NCBI GenBank assembly: GCA_902799075.1
Contig: CADBYZ010000040.1
Span: 1 to 42,341, forward strand
Length of the DNA stretch: 42,341 nucleotides
DNA from: Oscillospiraceae bacterium
Lineage (GTDB): Bacteria > Bacillota > Clostridia > Oscillospirales > Oscillospiraceae
Direction of reading: 5' to 3'
Under the pieces are notes generated by a model that saw only the letters and a program-made list of their open reading frames with translations, was not told the DNA's origin and made no database searches. The position numbers and the translations under genes were made by a program. Positions 40,860 through 42,341 of this stretch are shown in pieces. Position 1 is the first letter of the stretch; the number at the start of each line of letters is the position of its first letter.

Positions 40860-42239
40860 TTATCGGATTGCCACAGAAGAATGATCGGAAGACTCGTCAC
40901 TGAAAACGACCGTTGTCCGCCGCAGATCAATGGACGCAGCTTTTTTGCGCTTTATGGGGAATATCCACATCAGCGCTGTCGGGATCACCGGCCCCAGCGC
41001 GATACCCCAAACCAGGCCGTCAAGAGAGATGCCGCCCAGCAATGCGGCGAGCAGGAGCGGAACCAGCCCCAGGCAGAATATCCAGATCAGAACTGCCTGC
41101 ACGAGTTTCTTCGTATATTGATGGAAAACTGCCGTGACACGCGCAATAATGACAGCGAGGGGAGACAGCGCGAGGATGCGGATTGCCGTTATGGCGGCTT
41201 TTGCCGTTTCGGGATCATCGATATCAAAGATCCCGACGATCAGCGGAGCAGTGAAAAGAAACAGCAATGAAAAAACAACGCTTTCGATCAGTACGGCCCG
41301 GAATGTGATGCGCATCCCGTATCTCAGCTCTTCCCGTTTCTGATCGCCCAGAGCCCAGTTTATCGCTACCGTCTCATATTCACTGATACCCTCGGACACA
41401 TAGGCAACGATCTCGTAAAGATTGATTACCACCGCGGCGACGGCGACGCCCCGGATCGAATAATGCTTCAGCGCCAAAGCATTGACGCCGCCTTCCATAA
41501 TGACAAGAGACAGGAAGAAACAGCTCTCCGGTATGCCGAGAGGCGTGAGCGATTTGATATAGTCGAGGTTTACATACGGCCGATAAGTAAAAGCTCTGTG
41601 CTTTGCAATGACGAAAAGGCTCAGGATAAGAACGGACAGGCAATGGGCAATAAACGTAGCGCAGGTGACTCCTCCGATGCCCATTCTGCGCCCGAGATAA
41701 ACGGAAAGCCCCGTATCGACAATCGTCATGAACACCATGGTGACAGAATCCACAAGGGCGCCGTCGAAATACAGGACATATGTAAACAGAAAGACATACA
41801 GCGGAAGCAGCAGCAGGTAGAAGCGCTCCCAGTAGAAAGCTTCCAGCGTATACGGATGTGCGGCGCTGTTCTGGGTCACCAGGGACACAAACCATTCATC
41901 GAAAAGGGAAAAAACCACGAAGAAAAACAGCCCGATCATCAGGCAGCAGGTCACGCAATGGTTGAAAAGCTTCCGCATCTCCTCTGGCTTTTTTGCGCCC
42001 CGCGCTCGGACGAGCATCGCTGTTCCTCCGACGCAGATCAGGTAAGAGAAAAACTCTACCAGTATCATATAGGGTTCCACCAGATTGATCGCACCGAAAG
42101 CAACATCGTCAAACAGGTTTCCGACGACCGTTTCATTGACAAGAAGCCGGATGCTGTCAATCAATACTGACAGCGTCGCAGCCGTAAAGATCGGGAAAAA
42201 CCTTACGGGTCTGGTAGTGACATTTTGCCGTTTCAACAT
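40860..42239 (-). CDS. MATE-family multidrug/Na+-driven efflux protein
   Basis: 459 aa with about twelve hydrophobic helices in two six-helix halves, the MATE fold. Characteristic features: a membrane segment with NLVEPYMILVEFFSYLICVG, the GGTAMLVRARGAKK loop, GIPESCFFLSLVIMEGGVNA opening the second half, and EYETVAINWALGDQK. Exports cationic or amphipathic compounds with Na+ or H+. ATG 42239 has AAGGGATG upstream. It follows a partial gene (42279-42341) on the same strand by 37 bases, so it may be the second gene of an operon extending beyond the window. Substrate unknown. Confidence 0.88.
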   Translation of the reverse strand: MLKRQNVTTRPVRFFPIFTAATLSVLIDSIRLLVNETVVGNLFDDVAFGAINLVEPYMILVEFFSYLICVGGTAMLVRARGAKKPEEMRKLFNHCVTCCLMIGLFFFVVFSLFDEWFVSLVTQNSAAHPYTLEAFYWERFYLLLLPLYVFLFTYVLYFDGALVDSVTMVFMTIVDTGLSVYLGRRMGIGGVTCATFIAHCLSVLILSLFVIAKHRAFTYRPYVNLDYIKSLTPLGIPESCFFLSLVIMEGGVNALALKHYSIRGVAVAAVVINLYEIVAYVSEGISEYETVAINWALGDQKREELRYGMRITFRAVLIESVVFSLLFLFTAPLIVGIFDIDDPETAKAAITAIRILALSPLAVIIARVTAVFHQYTKKLVQAVLIWIFCLGLVPLLLAALLGGISLDGLVWGIALGPVIPTALMWIFPIKRKKAASIDLRRTTVVFSDESSDHSSVAIR

Positions 42240-42278
42240 GTTGATTTACATCCCTTCATCCTTGTGAGCATGCACTTT

Positions 42279-42341
42279 CTATCCTTTGCACGCCATAAAC
42301 AGCTTCCCATCCTGGCCGGAACGATCCGGATTCTTCACAAA
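42279..42341 (-). CDS. C-terminal end of an unidentified gene (partial)
   Basis: The minus strand is open from the window edge to TAG at 42279-42281 and reads FVKNPDRSGQDGKLFMACKG. Twenty residues are too few to assign a family. The short distance to the MATE start suggests co-transcription. Confidence 0.3.
   Translation of the reverse strand, partial: FVKNPDRSGQDGKLFMACKG

Noticed and set aside
1-42341. CRISPR arrays, tRNA and rRNA genes
   Set aside because: No regularly spaced repeats and no T-loop (GGTTCRANNC) with a cloverleaf context were found in any intergenic stretch.

Overview
The window reads as a chromosomal segment of a high-G+C, strictly anaerobic, spore-forming gut Firmicute, most like the Oscillospiraceae (Flavonifractor/Oscillibacter-type Clostridia). 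The basis is RNase Y, the yabP-yabQ-divIC-yabR sporulation/division cluster, an oxygen-sensitive class III ribonucleotide reductase, a T-box leader, EpsC-type serine acetyltransferase, MnmA/MnmG and an LPXTG surface protein. This is inferred from gene content and Gram-positive signals; the species is not named by anything I can read.

Layout. 1-2220: the right end of a prophage (tail protein end, small phage proteins, GH25 endolysin, XhlA-like and Hol44-like holins), abutting the 3' end of rny. 2299-4914: rny (minus) and an inositol monophosphatase-family gene (plus). 4927-5126: a palindromic MITE-like repeat. 5136-11757: a minus-strand operon of an MMPL/RND exporter and a giant GLUG-repeat surface protein. 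12007-13868: cysK-cysE. 14057-16420: a circularly permuted GH3 glycosidase. 16490-19832: nrdG-nrdD behind two NrdR-like boxes, with nrdD carrying a C-terminal redoxin domain and an internal deletion/frameshift. 19889-25156: ychF, a lipoprotein, an IS1182-type remnant, mnmA and mnmG. 25337-27321: a sortase-anchored protein translationally coupled to a voltage-gated K+ channel. 27387-28926: yabP-yabQ-divIC-yabR. 29496-32125: a T-box leader controlling an unusual XRE-cupin-acyl-CoA-synthetase fusion.

From about 32.1 kb to the right end the sequence is accessory and visibly less G+C-rich. It holds a truncated group II intron, then a 5.4-kb block bounded by two about 100-bp direct repeats. The block encodes two signal-peptide-bearing flavoenzymes (an FMN_bind/FAD fumarate-reductase-like protein and an Old Yellow Enzyme-like protein with an Fe-S and FAD domain) and a divergent LysR regulator. 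After it come pieces of an excisionase, an ATP-binding regulator and an IS66 transposase, then a phosphotriesterase-like hydrolase, a broken [FeFe]-hydrogenase tail and a MATE exporter.

Most interesting: (1) the T-box, probably valine-specific, in front of the HTH-cupin-AMP-ligase fusion; (2) the exported flavin-reductase block, whose OYE lacks the usual substrate-binding His pair; (3) the nrdD-redoxin fusion with a disabling deletion behind NrdR boxes; (4) the RND exporter with a bactofilin-like tail coupled to a GLUG-repeat surface protein.
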